62,366 nucleotides of DNA from Actinomycetota bacterium (lineage in GTDB: Bacteria; Actinomycetota; Actinomycetes; Nanopelagicales; Nanopelagicaceae). The position numbers and the translations under genes are program-made. Of the stretch, positions 26,579 through 37,458 are shown in pieces. Each line of letters starts with the position of its first letter. Position 1 is the stretch's first letter. The notes below the pieces were generated by a model. That model saw only the letters and a list, made by a program, of their open reading frames with translations, was not told where the DNA came from and searched no databases. Location: positions 1-62,366 of the forward strand of contig WLIT01000006.1 in assembly GCA_009726125.1 (NCBI GenBank), read 5' to 3'.

Positions 26579-29173
26579 ATGAGCGCAACTAAGCGGATTT
26601 TATTGATCGATGGCCATTCCCTGGCCTACCGAGCTTTTTATGCGCTGCCCGCTGAAAATTTTGTGACATCTACTGGGCAACATACCAATGCAATTTATGG
26701 TTTCGCCTCGATGCTGATAAATCTAATCGCTTCAGAGAAGCCGACCCATATTGCTACGGCATTTGATGTTTCAAGAAAGACCTTTAGGTCTGAGCGTTTC
26801 CCAGAATATAAAGCGAACCGTTCCGCAACTCCAGATGAATTTCGATCCCAAACAAGTTTCCTCTTTGATCTAGTTCACGGCTTTGGGATTCGCCACTTCG
26901 CGGTCGAAGGGTTTGAGGCTGATGACATCATTGCAACCCTGGCTAAACGCGCAGAGGCGGAGGGCTTTGAGGTATTAATTTGTACGGGCGATCGCGATTC
27001 GTTCCAGTTAATTAATAAGAACACAACAGTTCTATATCCAAAGCGTGGAGTAACAGATTTAGCACGCATGACACCTGATGCAGTTGAAGAAAAATATGGT
27101 CTAACGCCAGCCCAGTATCCAGATTTTGCGGCTCTGCGTGGTGACCCAAGTGATAACTTGCCTTCGATTCCAGGGGTGGGAGAGAAGACCGCGGCGAAGT
27201 GGATTGCAGAATATGGATCACTGAAGGCGCTACTCGCGAGCATTGATAAAGTTGGTGGCAAAGTCGGAGACTCACTTCGCGCAAATATTTCTAGCGTTGA
27301 ATTAAACGCAGAACTTACTCAGCTTCGCAGTGATATGGCGATTGAAGCCACGATAAACGACTTAACTTGGAATGGAATTGTTTCAGAGGATTTAAATAAG
27401 TTATTGGATTTGCTGGAAATTAAGGCGATAAAAGAGAGAGTCAAAGTTCTATCTGGTACTACGGCTACTGAAGTTTCTACAACACCAGTTGCATCTGTAA
27501 GCAAGATGGTAGGTCATGAAATTTCGTCAGACGAATTGAGCAAATTATTAGCGAACCAAACTAAAGCGGTAGCAATTGAATTTAGCGCACCCGAAGGAAA
27601 AATTTTGGAATATTCCGTTGCCACAGATGAGGCTACTTTCTATCTCGTGCGTGAATCTAAAGTTGGAGCTTGGTTTGCTGATTCGAAGTTGCCAAAATAT
27701 TTGCACGGGGCGAAAGAGATTGCACGAAATTACAAACTTGCTGGCCTCGCCTTCGATACCGAATTAGCAGCGTATCTAATAAACCCAGGTGGTCGAAATC
27801 TTGCGCTATCTGATCTGACAGAGCGCTTCTTAGGAATTGTGAATGCAGAACAAGAGGAATCTCTCTTCTCGCAATTTGAAGGGCTAGGCGCACCAGCAAT
27901 ATTTAAGTTGGTACCTATTCTTGGAAGGGAGTTGGCTGATCGCGGCATGACAGCTCTGATGAGTGAGTTAGAGATTCCAGTACTTGAAGAGCTTGCGGCT
28001 ATGGAAGCGACCGGAATTGGGGTTGATTCCAAGAAGTTATCTGAACTCTCCAAATTCTTCCGTGCTGAAGTGGATCGGGAAACCGCTGGCGCCCATAAAG
28101 AGGCAGGTAAAGAGTTCAATGTTGGATCTCCGAAACAATTACAGGCAGTCCTCTTTGATGATTTAGATCTGCCTAAAACGAAGAAGATTAAAACGGGTTT
28201 CACAACAGATGCTGAAAGTTTAGATTGGCTCTTTGCGAAGAGTAAGCACCCGATTCTTAAGCACTTACTTCGAATTCGCGAGACCAGTAAATTATTAACA
28301 ACAGTAGATGGTTTAATCGAAGCGACGGCAAGTGATGGTCGAATTCATACTATTTTCCAACAGACCATCACGGCCACAGGTCGGTTATCTTCGACAAATC
28401 CGAATTTGCAGAACATTCCAGTGCGAACGGAAGAAGGGCGAAGGATCCGTGATTGCTTCATATCAAAAGAGCCATATTTAACTCTTCTTACCGCTGACTA
28501 CAGCCAAATTGAAATGCGAATCATGGCTCATCTATCTAAAGATGCGAACCTGATTGAGGCATTCAAAATGGGGGAAGACCTTCATTCAACGGTTGCTGGT
28601 TTAGTTTTTGGTGTTAAACCGGATGGTGTTGATCCGGAAATGCGTAGACAGATTAAGGCGATGTCATACGGACTTGCCTATGGCTTATCCGCATACGGCC
28701 TGGCGCAACAATTAGATCTTTCGCCAACAGATGCCGCGATTTTAATGGATAAATATTTTGGTCGTTTCGGTGGCATCCGGGATTACCTCGCCCAAGTTGT
28801 TGTTGTTGCGCGCGACAATGGATACACCGAAACGATTATGGGTCGCAGACGCTATCTTCCGGATTTAACTAGTGACAATCGAGCGCGACGTGAGGTGGCT
28901 GAACGGATGGCGCTAAATGCTCCGATCCAAGGGTCAGCGGCTGACATCATTAAAGTTGCGATGCTAAATGTCGCTAAAGAATTGAAAGCAAAATCAATGA
29001 AATCAAGATTACTTCTTCAGGTACATGATGAATTGATTCTAGAAGTTGCAGTAGAGGAAGAGAAAGTTTTGACCGAGTTAGTTAAGAAAGAGATGGGAAG
29101 GGCATTCGCCCTATCGGTACCGCTCGACGTAAATATTGGTATTGGGACAAGCTGGGATTTAGCAGCTCACTAA
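26579..29173 (+). CDS. polA: DNA polymerase I
   Basis: Repair and Okazaki-fragment polymerase, 864 aa. The 5'-3' exonuclease domain covers about 1-290 (DGHSLAYRAFYAL, CTGDRDSFQLI). The middle 3'-5' exonuclease-like domain (about 310-480) lacks the catalytic DxE: the expected position reads AIEFSAPEG. The polymerase domain shows motif A DYSQIEMR (about 640), motif B RRQIKAMSYGLAYGL (about 690) and motif C VHDELILEV near 818. No proofreading is therefore expected, as in other actinobacterial PolA. It ends in a 4-base convergent overlap with the MFS gene. Confidence 0.97.
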   Translation: MSATKRILLIDGHSLAYRAFYALPAENFVTSTGQHTNAIYGFASMLINLIASEKPTHIATAFDVSRKTFRSERFPEYKANRSATPDEFRSQTSFLFDLVHGFGIRHFAVEGFEADDIIATLAKRAEAEGFEVLICTGDRDSFQLINKNTTVLYPKRGVTDLARMTPDAVEEKYGLTPAQYPDFAALRGDPSDNLPSIPGVGEKTAAKWIAEYGSLKALLASIDKVGGKVGDSLRANISSVELNAELTQLRSDMAIEATINDLTWNGIVSEDLNKLLDLLEIKAIKERVKVLSGTTATEVSTTPVASVSKMVGHEISSDELSKLLANQTKAVAIEFSAPEGKILEYSVATDEATFYLVRESKVGAWFADSKLPKYLHGAKEIARNYKLAGLAFDTELAAYLINPGGRNLALSDLTERFLGIVNAEQEESLFSQFEGLGAPAIFKLVPILGRELADRGMTALMSELEIPVLEELAAMEATGIGVDSKKLSELSKFFRAEVDRETAGAHKEAGKEFNVGSPKQLQAVLFDDLDLPKTKKIKTGFTTDAESLDWLFAKSKHPILKHLLRIRETSKLLTTVDGLIEATASDGRIHTIFQQTITATGRLSSTNPNLQNIPVRTEEGRRIRDCFISKEPYLTLLTADYSQIEMRIMAHLSKDANLIEAFKMGEDLHSTVAGLVFGVKPDGVDPEMRRQIKAMSYGLAYGLSAYGLAQQLDLSPTDAAILMDKYFGRFGGIRDYLAQVVVVARDNGYTETIMGRRRYLPDLTSDNRARREVAERMALNAPIQGSAADIIKVAMLNVAKELKAKSMKSRLLLQVHDELILEVAVEEEKVLTELVKKEMGRAFALSVPLDVNIGIGTSWDLAAH

Positions 29174-30396
29174 TCCGTTTTATCTAACGCGGTATTCAAG
29201 GCTTCTTCATCCTCGGTTTGTGTCGGTAGTCGATCAGCTTTGCTCAACAAATTATGCCCATTCGCGATGATTATGTAACCGATAAGTACACAGAGACTCA
29301 TAGCAGCAAGGCAATATCGAGGTGAGAAAGTTTCGCTAATGAAACCACTAATAGCCGCACCAAGTGCCATTGCAGTTCCTTCAAAGGTCCATAGCCATCC
29401 GATCGCAGATGATGCAGTTCCTTTAGGACGAACAGCTTCAACGATCTCCCAATAGAAAACCATTTGCATACCGACTGCAAGTCCGAGCAGTCCGGAGATT
29501 ACTAAAAGCGTCCAATCAGGATTCGTTAGTGCTAGTGGAGCGACGACTATTACCCAGAAGAGATAAGTACTTCTAAATGCTCGTAGCGGTGTTATTTTCT
29601 TTGAAATTAGCCCTGCTAATAAGCTGCCGAAAATATTAAAAACGGCCATTACTGCGAAGATTAATCCGGTGCGATGGGCAACACCTTCTAAGGTTGTGAA
29701 TGCCGGAATTCCCGTTTCAAATAAGCCATTGGCGAGTCCGATAAATATTCCCTCTGCTATTAACAACCGTATGGCAGGCATTTTTAGTAAGTGATCAGCG
29801 CCTTGTTCTTTCTTCTCTGGCACCCAAGTCCTTGTAACTTTCAAGAGTGCAAGAGCAATACCACCGAGCAACATCGCGGCGGCGCAAGAGTTCAGCGCGA
29901 TCTTTGGACTATCAGAGAGAGCGAGTGAAGTAACGAGGACTGGTCCGATAACAGCGGTCGCACTCATCACTGCCGTATCGATCGCAAAAATTGTACGCTG
30001 CTGATTTTCGGGAACAACTACTTTCCAGAGTGGCCTTACCGCCAGATTTATAGGAGGTGCTACAGCGCCGAGTACAAGTGAGATTGTAATTAACGTAAGT
30101 TTGGTATCGGCATAGTTAAAGAGGACGATGAGAGCTGCATATGATGGCACCAAAACTCTTAGTGGCCAGGTCAAACCATATTTATCTATGAAGGCTGAAC
30201 GAATTCCAACTGATACCGAAGAGGCCAAAGTGTTTAATCCAACCGCGAGCCCAGCCAATGAGATGGATGTGGTTGTTTGTTGAACCTTGAAGAAGATTCC
30301 AAGTGTGATCATCCCGTAGGCCAAACGCGCTGGAATTGAGCTAAGTAGAAGTTGCCTCACACCATTCATTTTCAAAAGCTCCAGATATGAGTGCAT
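29170..30396 (-). CDS. Major facilitator superfamily transporter, substrate unknown
   Basis: A 408-aa membrane protein with about twelve hydrophobic segments and a two-half layout separated by a charged stretch near 190-205 (RTWVPEKKEQGADH). It resembles MFS drug- or metabolite-efflux proteins, but no substrate-specific motif is recognisable. The C-terminal tail is acidic. A TAGAAT hexamer six bases before the ATG suggests a leaderless transcript. It is divergent from rpsA and converges with polA with a 4-base overlap. Confidence 0.85.
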   Translation of the reverse strand: MHSYLELLKMNGVRQLLLSSIPARLAYGMITLGIFFKVQQTTTSISLAGLAVGLNTLASSVSVGIRSAFIDKYGLTWPLRVLVPSYAALIVLFNYADTKLTLITISLVLGAVAPPINLAVRPLWKVVVPENQQRTIFAIDTAVMSATAVIGPVLVTSLALSDSPKIALNSCAAAMLLGGIALALLKVTRTWVPEKKEQGADHLLKMPAIRLLIAEGIFIGLANGLFETGIPAFTTLEGVAHRTGLIFAVMAVFNIFGSLLAGLISKKITPLRAFRSTYLFWVIVVAPLALTNPDWTLLVISGLLGLAVGMQMVFYWEIVEAVRPKGTASSAIGWLWTFEGTAMALGAAISGFISETFSPRYCLAAMSLCVLIGYIIIANGHNLLSKADRLPTQTEDEEALNTALDKTD

Positions 30397-30402
30397 TTTC
30401 CG

Positions 30403-30408
30403 ATTCTA
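30403..30408 (-). promoter_or_regulatory. Leaderless promoter -10 (TAGAAT) of MFS gene
   Basis: On the minus strand TAGAAT is followed by six bases and then the MFS ATG. No Shine-Dalgarno is present. No convincing -35 is visible. Confidence 0.55.
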
Positions 30409-30418
30409 GACCCCGATT

Positions 30419-30447
30419 TTGACCATCCACCAGCACGCAAGTAGCCT
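30419..30447 (+). promoter_or_regulatory. rpsA promoter (TTGACC-N17-TAGCCT)
   Basis: TTGACC (30419-30424) and TAGCCT (30442-30447) are spaced by exactly 17 bases, the best sigma-70-like promoter in the window. Transcription would begin near 30454, giving a leader of roughly 60 bases ending in the CGGAG ribosome site before the TTG start. Confidence 0.65.
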
Positions 30448-30516
30448 TAGCCCTTCGTGAATCCGCCAGATTTATGAACTGTCCTATTCCTACTACTTCT
30501 ATCCCTTCGGAGAATT

Positions 30517-31884
30517 TTGACCCCTACACAAATCACGTTAAACGACATCGGCTCAGCCGAAGATTTTCTTGCCGCAATTGAAGGCACAATTAAGAATTTT
30601 AATGATGGCGATCTAGTTATTGGAACCGTTGTTCAAATTGATCGCGAAGAAGTTTTACTAGATATTGGTTACAAGACCGAAGGTGTTATTCCTTCACGCG
30701 AACTTTCAATCCGCCACGACATAGATCCTTCAGAGATTGTTTCTGTTGGCGATCGCGTTGAAGCGCTTGTAATAACCAAAGAAGATAAAGAAGGCCGTCT
30801 GATCCTTTCCAAGAAGCGCGCACAATACGAACGCGCCTGGGGAGATATCGAAGGTAAGAAAGAGCGTGACGAAGTTGTCACCGGAATTGTTATTGAAGTT
30901 GTTAAGGGCGGCTTGATCGTTGATATCGGTCTTCGTGGCTTCCTTCCAGCGTCACTAGTAGAAATGCGTCGCGTACGCGATCTAACTCCTTACATTGGGC
31001 AACAAGTTGAAGCTCGTATTATCGAACTTGATAAGAACCGTAATAACGTTGTTCTATCTCGTCGTGCATTCCTAGAACAAACCCAATCAGCATCTCGCAC
31101 AACATTCTTGAACCAACTCGAAAAGGGTCAAGTTCGTTCAGGTGTTGTTTCATCAATCGTTAACTTCGGTGCCTTCGTTGACCTTGGTGGCGTAGATGGT
31201 CTAGTCCATGTTTCAGAACTTTCATGGAAGCACATCGATCATCCAAATGAAGTTGTTGAAGTTGGCGACGCTGTTACTGTTGAAGTTCTAGAAGTTGATT
31301 TCGAACGTGAGCGCGTTTCACTATCTCTAAAGGCAACTCAAGAAGATCCATGGCAAGCATTTGCTCGCACACATGCGATCAACCAAGTTGTTCCTGGTGA
31401 AGTAACTAAACTTGTTCCATTCGGCGCTTTCATTCGCGTATTTGAAGGAATTGAAGGCTTAGTTCACATTTCAGAGTTGGCAGAACGCCATGTTGAAATT
31501 CCAGAACAAGTTGTTCAAGTTGGCGATGAGCTATTCGTTAAGATTATTGATATCGATCTAGAGCGTCGTCGCATCTCACTTTCATTGAAGCAAGCCAACG
31601 AAGGTCATGAAGTAGAAATCGAAGCCTTCGATCCAACACAATATGGAATGGCTGCTCGTTACGATGCAGAAGGAAACTTCATTTACCCTGAAGGATTCGA
31701 TGCTGATTCCCAAGAATGGCGTCCGGGCTTTGAAACCCAACGCGAAGAGTGGGAACGTCAATATGCAGAAGCACAAACTCGTTTCATGGCTCACCGCAAG
31801 CAGAAGGAAGAGGCGAAAGCCGCTGACGCTGCTGCTGATGATGCTCCTGTGCCTGAAGCAGTTGCTGAAGTTTCACCAGAATAA
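30517..31884 (+). CDS. rpsA: 30S ribosomal protein S1
   Basis: RNA-binding ribosomal protein, 455 aa. Four S1 domains are visible at about 33-105, 120-190, 205-275 and 290-360, the third and fourth with the typical GAFVDLGGVDGLVHVSELS and GAFIRVFEGIEGLVHISELA. The C-terminus is acidic and alanine-rich. The start is TTG: it is preceded by CGGAG at 30508-30512 and gives the standard actinobacterial N-terminus leading to NDIGSAEDFLAAI. Codon choice in the middle of the gene is skewed, as for highly expressed genes. A strong hairpin terminator follows. Confidence 0.96.
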   Translation: MTPTQITLNDIGSAEDFLAAIEGTIKNFNDGDLVIGTVVQIDREEVLLDIGYKTEGVIPSRELSIRHDIDPSEIVSVGDRVEALVITKEDKEGRLILSKKRAQYERAWGDIEGKKERDEVVTGIVIEVVKGGLIVDIGLRGFLPASLVEMRRVRDLTPYIGQQVEARIIELDKNRNNVVLSRRAFLEQTQSASRTTFLNQLEKGQVRSGVVSSIVNFGAFVDLGGVDGLVHVSELSWKHIDHPNEVVEVGDAVTVEVLEVDFERERVSLSLKATQEDPWQAFARTHAINQVVPGEVTKLVPFGAFIRVFEGIEGLVHISELAERHVEIPEQVVQVGDELFVKIIDIDLERRRISLSLKQANEGHEVEIEAFDPTQYGMAARYDAEGNFIYPEGFDADSQEWRPGFETQREEWERQYAEAQTRFMAHRKQKEEAKAADAAADDAPVPEAVAEVSPE

Positions 31885-31896
31885 AAAAATAGAGTT

Positions 31897-31924
31897 AAGG
31901 GCCCTGACTTCGGTCGGGGCCCTT
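31897..31924 (+). terminator. Strong hairpin terminator after rpsA
   Basis: Left arm AAGGGCCCTGAC (31897-31908), TTCG loop, right arm GTCGGGGCCCTT (31913-31924): a 12-bp stem with one G-T pair and a stable UUCG-type tetraloop, followed by TTCC. It lies 12 bases after the rpsA stop. Confidence 0.8.
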
Positions 31925-31950
31925 TCCATTTCTAAAGATAAGATTCCAAC

Positions 31951-32556
31951 GTGCTAAAAGTTGCCCTAACTGGTGGAATCGGATCAGGTAAATCTGCAGC
32001 CGGCGATTTCTTCGAAGATCTCGGAGCAGTTGTAATTGATGCCGATCAACTAGCTCGTGATGTAATCGAACGTGGCACTGAAGGATTCGACGAATTAGTT
32101 GTAACTTTCGGCGATGATATTTTGAGTAACGGGATTTTGGATCGCACAAAACTTGGGCAAATTGTCTTCACCGATGCGCAGGCTAGGAAGAAACTCGAGG
32201 AGATTATTCATCCCAGAGTTCAAGCTGCTTTCAACGAGATAGTTGAAACTAGTCCACAAGGCGCTGTTATCGTTTATCAAATTCCAATCTTGGTAGAAAC
32301 TGCTGGCAAGGATCGCTTTGATTATGTAATTACCGTGGAAGCAACTCTTGAAAACCGTATTGCCAGGCTGAAAGAGCGGGGTATGAAAGGTTATGAGATC
32401 GAAGCTCGCATGAAAATTCAAGCTACAGATGCCGAGCGGGCAGAGATCGCTGATGCAGTGTTCAATAATGATGGAGATTCGGACCAGCTTCTGCGGCAAG
32501 TTGAGAATATTTATGAGGGCGTTTTACTTCCTCGAGCAAAGGCAAGTTCAAATTAA
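31951..32556 (+). CDS. coaE: Dephospho-CoA kinase
   Basis: Phosphorylates dephospho-CoA in the last step of coenzyme A synthesis. The 201-aa P-loop kinase begins MLKVALTGGIGSGKS (Walker A residues 8-15), with DADQLARDVI near 30 and a lid segment RLKERGMKGYEIEARM near 140-155. The start is GTG, only 26 bases after the rpsA terminator. uvrB follows directly. The long actinobacterial version with a fused GrpB-like domain is not seen here. Confidence 0.95.
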   Translation: MLKVALTGGIGSGKSAAGDFFEDLGAVVIDADQLARDVIERGTEGFDELVVTFGDDILSNGILDRTKLGQIVFTDAQARKKLEEIIHPRVQAAFNEIVETSPQGAVIVYQIPILVETAGKDRFDYVITVEATLENRIARLKERGMKGYEIEARMKIQATDAERAEIADAVFNNDGDSDQLLRQVENIYEGVLLPRAKASSN

Positions 32557-32559
32557 GTT

Positions 32560-34614
32560 ATGCGTCCAATCACTGATCTGCAACGCAAAGTTAATCAATT
32601 CGGAGTAATTAGCGATTACATTCCATCTGGCGACCAACCGAAGGCGATCGCGGAATTAGTCGAGCGGATAACCGCTGGCGAACAGGATGTTGTCCTACTT
32701 GGTGCAACCGGTACAGGTAAATCGGCAACAACTGCTTGGTTAATTGAAAAGCTCCAACGTCCAACCTTAGTTCTTGCGCCAAATAAAACGCTGGCTGCGC
32801 AGCTTGCAAATGAATTTCGCGAACTTATGCCGAACAATGCGGTTGAATACTTTGTTTCATATTACGACTATTACCAACCTGAAGCCTATGTACCTCAGAC
32901 AGACACTTTTATCGAGAAAGATAGCTCAGTAAATAGCGAAGTTGAGCGCCTGCGACATTCGGCAACAAACTCGCTTCTGACAAGACGTGATGTCATTGTT
33001 GTTGCAACGGTCTCTTGTATTTATGGGTTAGGAACACCTCAGGAATATGTAGATCGGATGATTAAGTTGCAGGTTGGTGAAGCTATTGAAAGAAATCAAC
33101 TCCTGCGTAGATTCGTTGACATTCAATATAAGCGAAATGACATGGCCTTTGAACGTGGAACTTTTCGGGTGCGCGGAGATACGATTGAAATTATCCCAAT
33201 GTATGAGGAGCTTGCACTTCGCATTGAAATGTTCGGGGATGAGATTGAACGTATAACAACATTGCATCCTCTGACCGGCGAAATTATCCGTGATGAAACC
33301 GAGATGTATATATTTCCTGCAAGCCATTATTCCGCAGGCCCTGAGACGATGAATCGTGCGATCAGCGAGATCGAAGCGGAGCTGGAAGTGAAGGTCGACG
33401 AATTTGAACGCCAGAATAAATTACTTGAAGCACAGCGAATCCGGATGCGAACTACGTTTGATATCGAGATGATGCGCCAGCTTGGATTCTGTTCTGGAAT
33501 TGAAAACTATTCGCGCCATATTGATGGTCGCGACCCTGGATCGCCACCGAATTGCTTACTGGATTATTTCCCAGAGGATTTCCTTGTTGTTATCGATGAA
33601 TCACATGTAACTGTTCCACAGATTGGAGCCATGTATGAGGGTGATGCCTCACGTAAGCGCACACTTGTCGAACATGGTTTTCGCCTGCCATCTGCAATGG
33701 ATAATCGGCCACTTCGATTTGCGGAGTTTGTTGAACGAAAAGGCCAGACCGTATATCTATCTGCAACACCTGGGAAGTATGAATTAGAAAAAACTGGTGG
33801 TCAGTTCGTTGAACAGGTAATTCGACCTACCGGATTGATAGATCCACAAATTGTTGTGAAGCCAATTAAGAGCCAGATAGACGATTTGGTTTACGAGATA
33901 AATCTTCGGGCCGCAAAGAACGAACGTATTTTAGTTACAACCCTCACGAAAAAAATGTCAGAGGACTTGACGGATTACTTAATGGGGCTTGGAATTCGGG
34001 TTCGTTACTTGCACTCTGAGGTTGATACTTTGCGTCGGGTGGAACTTCTTCGCGAACTTCGATCGGGTGAATATGACGTTCTCATCGGTATCAACCTGCT
34101 CCGTGAAGGTTTGGATTTACCAGAAGTTTCACTTGTAGCTATTCTCGATGCTGACAAACAAGGATTCCTTCGATCAGCGACATCGCTAATCCAGACAATT
34201 GGTCGTGCCGCGCGAAATGTTTCTGGCGAAGTTCATATGTATGCCGATAGCATCACACCTGCAATGGCACAGGCGATTGATGAAACAAACCGTCGGCGTG
34301 AAAAACAAGTTGCTTACAACACGGCAAATGGAATTGACCCCACACCTCTTCGCAAGAAGATTTCAGATATAACTGATTCAATCGTTAAGGAAGCCGAGGA
34401 TACGGCTGGCTTGGGAAAGCAGGTTCCATCTTCTGGAATAAGTGGCCCTCGCCATTCTTTACCGAGACAAGAGCTCATCGGTCTCATAGAATCCCTCACT
34501 GATCAGATGAAACTCGCCGCAAGTGATCTGCAATTTGAACTTGCCGCTAGATTCCGAGATGAAATACGAGAGCTCAAAAAAGAGCTTCGCGGAATGGAAG
34601 AGGCGGGCACTTGA
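32560..34614 (+). CDS. uvrB: Excinuclease ABC subunit B
   Basis: Damage-verifying helicase-like subunit of nucleotide excision repair, 684 aa. Walker A is GATGTGKS (48-55), the beta-hairpin reads [12 protein letters not shown] (about 101-112), DEXD-type VIDESHVT is near 345, and a C-terminal UVR motif (about 635-670) binds UvrC. Its stop overlaps the TTG start of uvrA (TTGA). Clustering of uvrB, uvrA and uvrC suggests co-expression. Confidence 0.97.
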   Translation: MRPITDLQRKVNQFGVISDYIPSGDQPKAIAELVERITAGEQDVVLLGATGTGKSATTAWLIEKLQRPTLVLAPNKTLAAQLANEFRELMPNNAVEYFVSYYDYYQPEAYVPQTDTFIEKDSSVNSEVERLRHSATNSLLTRRDVIVVATVSCIYGLGTPQEYVDRMIKLQVGEAIERNQLLRRFVDIQYKRNDMAFERGTFRVRGDTIEIIPMYEELALRIEMFGDEIERITTLHPLTGEIIRDETEMYIFPASHYSAGPETMNRAISEIEAELEVKVDEFERQNKLLEAQRIRMRTTFDIEMMRQLGFCSGIENYSRHIDGRDPGSPPNCLLDYFPEDFLVVIDESHVTVPQIGAMYEGDASRKRTLVEHGFRLPSAMDNRPLRFAEFVERKGQTVYLSATPGKYELEKTGGQFVEQVIRPTGLIDPQIVVKPIKSQIDDLVYEINLRAAKNERILVTTLTKKMSEDLTDYLMGLGIRVRYLHSEVDTLRRVELLRELRSGEYDVLIGINLLREGLDLPEVSLVAILDADKQGFLRSATSLIQTIGRAARNVSGEVHMYADSITPAMAQAIDETNRRREKQVAYNTANGIDPTPLRKKISDITDSIVKEAEDTAGLGKQVPSSGISGPRHSLPRQELIGLIESLTDQMKLAASDLQFELAARFRDEIRELKKELRGMEEAGT

Positions 34615-37454
34615 GTATCGATAGATTGATTGTCAGGGGAGCGCGTGAACATAATTTAAAGAATGTTTCTATTGATCTGCCACGCAACGCGCTTATTGTT
34701 TTCACTGGGTTATCTGGTTCGGGTAAATCTTCGCTCGCATTCGACACAATCTTTGCTGAAGGTCAACGCCGATATGTTGAATCCCTTTCAGCATATGCGC
34801 GGCAATTCTTGGGTCAGATGGATAAACCTGATGTAGATTTTATTGAGGGACTCTCGCCAGCTGTATCTATCGATCAGAAATCAACAAATCGAAATCCTCG
34901 TTCAACAGTGGGAACAATCACCGAAGTTTATGATTATCTGCGTTTGCTGTTCGCTCGTGCTGGGCGCCCACATTGTCCGAGTTGCGGTCAAGCTATTGCA
35001 AAACAGACACCACAAAATATCGTGGATCAAATTCTTGCAATGCCAGTTGATACTAAATTCCTTGTTCTCGCCCCTGTGATTCGCGCCCGTAAAGGTGAAT
35101 TTTTAGATTTATTCAAAGACTTCACTACTCAGGGATTTTCCCGAGTTCGAGTGGATGGAACGGTCTATCCGTTGGCCGAAGTCCCAAAACTTAAGAAGCA
35201 GGAGAAGCACACAATTGAAGTTGTTGTTGACCGCCTTGCGGTTAAGACGGAATCTAAGACCAGACTTACGGATTCAATTGAGACGGCGCTAAGACTTGCC
35301 AACGGTTTAGTAATTCTTGATTTCGTAGATATTAAAGCTGGGTCGCCAGATAAAGAGCGCACCTATAGTGAACATATGGCCTGCCATGATTGTGGATTAT
35401 CTTTTGAAGAGTTGGAGCCAAGATCTTTCTCATTCAATTCACCTTTCGGAGCCTGTTCAGAGTGTTCTGGAATCGGAACAAAGTTGGAGGTAGATGAAGA
35501 GTTGGTTGTACCTAACGACGAACTTTCCATTAACGAAGGTGCGATTGCGCCTTGGGCTGGTGGCCAATCTTCAGAGTATTTTTTACGGTTACTTCAAGGG
35601 CTGTCTGGCGAATTAAAGTTCTCACTCGATAATCCCTGGAAGAAGCTTTCGGTAAAGGCGCGACAAGCAATTCTTCATGGTTCTGATTATGAAGTACACG
35701 TGAAATATAAGAATCGTTATGGTCGAGTTCGCAATTACTCAACTGGATTTGAAGGCGTGGTCTCTTTTATTGAACGCCGCCATTCAGAAACGGATAGCGA
35801 TTTCTCTCGTGATAAATATGAAGCCTATATGCGCGAAACGCCCTGCCCGGTTTGTAAGGGAACAAGACTTAAGCCTGAAGTTCTGGCCGTGACTATTGGC
35901 GAAAAGAGCATTGCAGCAATTTGCGAGCTTTCAATAAAAGAGTGTGCAAAATTTCTCAACAATATTTCACTAAACGCCAGAGAGAAGCAGATCGCTGAAC
36001 GCGTTCTTAAAGAAGTTAATGCTCGCCTTGGATTTCTCTTGGATGTTGGCCTAGATTATTTATCTCTAGATCGTCCAGCTGCAACGCTTTCAGGTGGTGA
36101 AGCGCAACGTATTCGTCTTGCAACTCAGATTGGTTCTGGTTTAGTTGGCGTACTTTATGTATTAGATGAGCCAAGTATTGGGCTCCATCAACGTGACAAT
36201 CGCCGACTTATCGAAACTCTCACTAGGCTTCGCGATTTAGGCAATACCTTGATTGTTGTTGAACACGATGAAGACACAATTCGTACCGCAGATTGGATTG
36301 TAGATATTGGTCCAGGAGCAGGCGAACACGGCGGTCACGTAGTTTCTTCGGGAGATTACGCGGCTCTTATTGCGGCCAAAGATTCAATAACTGGTGCTTA
36401 TTTATCTGGCCGAACCAAAATCGAAGTACCAAGTACTCGCAGGAAGTTAGATCCGAAACGTAACCTTGTTATAAAAGGAGCTAGAGAAAATAACTTACAG
36501 AATATCGATGTCTCCTTTCCGCTAGGTGCTTTTGTGGCAGTTTCGGGAGTAAGTGGCTCTGGGAAATCAACGCTTGTGAATGATATTTTGTACTCTGTTC
36601 TTGCAAATAAGTTAAATGGTGCGCGGATAGTTCCGGGTCGCCATAAGTCAATTTCAGGCCTGGAGCACTTGGATAAAGTTGTACACGTTGATCAATCGCC
36701 AATCGGTCGTACACCAAGGTCAAACCCTGCGACATATACCGGTGTCTTTGACAAAGTTCGAGCGCTCTTTGCTGAAACAACAGAGGCAAAAATTCGAGGT
36801 TACTTACAGGGGCGCTTCTCATTTAACGTGAAAGGTGGTCGCTGCGAGAATTGTTCAGGCGATGGAACCATCACAATTGAGATGAACTTCTTGCCAGATG
36901 TATATGTTCCATGCGAAGTTTGTCATGGCGCTAGATATAACCGAGAAACGCTAGAAGTTCATTACAAAGGTAAGACAATTGCGGAAGTATTAAATATGTC
37001 GATTGAAGAAGCTAACACCTTCTTTGAATCTGTTCCAGCTATCGCTCGTTATCTTAAGACGCTAAATGATGTTGGTTTAGGCTACGTAAGGCTTGGACAA
37101 TCTGCGCCAACGCTTTCAGGCGGCGAGGCCCAACGAGTAAAGCTATCCACCGAGTTACAACGCAGATCTACCGGACGCACGATTTATGTATTGGATGAAC
37201 CAACAACTGGCCTACATTTTGAAGATGTCCGGAAACTTTTAATTGTGCTTAATCGCTTAGTGGATACCGGAAACACTGTGATTGTTATCGAACATAATCT
37301 AGATGTAATCAAATCTGCCGATTGGGTTGTTGATATGGGACCAGAAGGTGGTTCGGGCGGTGGGCTAGTTATCGCTGAGGGCACTCCAGAAGCTGTTGCG
37401 AAAAATAAGGCTAGTTACACCGGGACTTTTCTAGCGGCATCCTTAAAAGGGTAG
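34611..37454 (+). CDS. uvrA: Excinuclease ABC subunit A
   Basis: DNA-damage recognition ATPase, 947 aa. It has two ABC cassettes: Walker [11 protein letters not shown] near 33 and [10 protein letters not shown] near 645, and signatures [12 protein letters not shown] near 497 and [12 protein letters not shown] near 834. Zinc-binding CPSCGQ near 123, CHDCG...CSECSG near 260-290 and CENCSGDG...CEVCHGARY near 744-773 are present. The start is TTG overlapping the uvrB stop, giving the usual N-terminus [15 protein letters not shown]. Four bases separate it from uvrC. Confidence 0.97.
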   Translation: MSIDRLIVRGAREHNLKNVSIDLPRNALIVFTGLSGSGKSSLAFDTIFAEGQRRYVESLSAYARQFLGQMDKPDVDFIEGLSPAVSIDQKSTNRNPRSTVGTITEVYDYLRLLFARAGRPHCPSCGQAIAKQTPQNIVDQILAMPVDTKFLVLAPVIRARKGEFLDLFKDFTTQGFSRVRVDGTVYPLAEVPKLKKQEKHTIEVVVDRLAVKTESKTRLTDSIETALRLANGLVILDFVDIKAGSPDKERTYSEHMACHDCGLSFEELEPRSFSFNSPFGACSECSGIGTKLEVDEELVVPNDELSINEGAIAPWAGGQSSEYFLRLLQGLSGELKFSLDNPWKKLSVKARQAILHGSDYEVHVKYKNRYGRVRNYSTGFEGVVSFIERRHSETDSDFSRDKYEAYMRETPCPVCKGTRLKPEVLAVTIGEKSIAAICELSIKECAKFLNNISLNAREKQIAERVLKEVNARLGFLLDVGLDYLSLDRPAATLSGGEAQRIRLATQIGSGLVGVLYVLDEPSIGLHQRDNRRLIETLTRLRDLGNTLIVVEHDEDTIRTADWIVDIGPGAGEHGGHVVSSGDYAALIAAKDSITGAYLSGRTKIEVPSTRRKLDPKRNLVIKGARENNLQNIDVSFPLGAFVAVSGVSGSGKSTLVNDILYSVLANKLNGARIVPGRHKSISGLEHLDKVVHVDQSPIGRTPRSNPATYTGVFDKVRALFAETTEAKIRGYLQGRFSFNVKGGRCENCSGDGTITIEMNFLPDVYVPCEVCHGARYNRETLEVHYKGKTIAEVLNMSIEEANTFFESVPAIARYLKTLNDVGLGYVRLGQSAPTLSGGEAQRVKLSTELQRRSTGRTIYVLDEPTTGLHFEDVRKLLIVLNRLVDTGNTVIVIEHNLDVIKSADWVVDMGPEGGSGGGLVIAEGTPEAVAKNKASYTGTFLAASLKG

Positions 37455-37458
37455 CTAA

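Noticed and set aside
27730-28203. 157-aa open frame antisense to polA
   Set aside because: Serine/arginine-rich shadow of a conserved gene with no recognisable domain or ribosome site.
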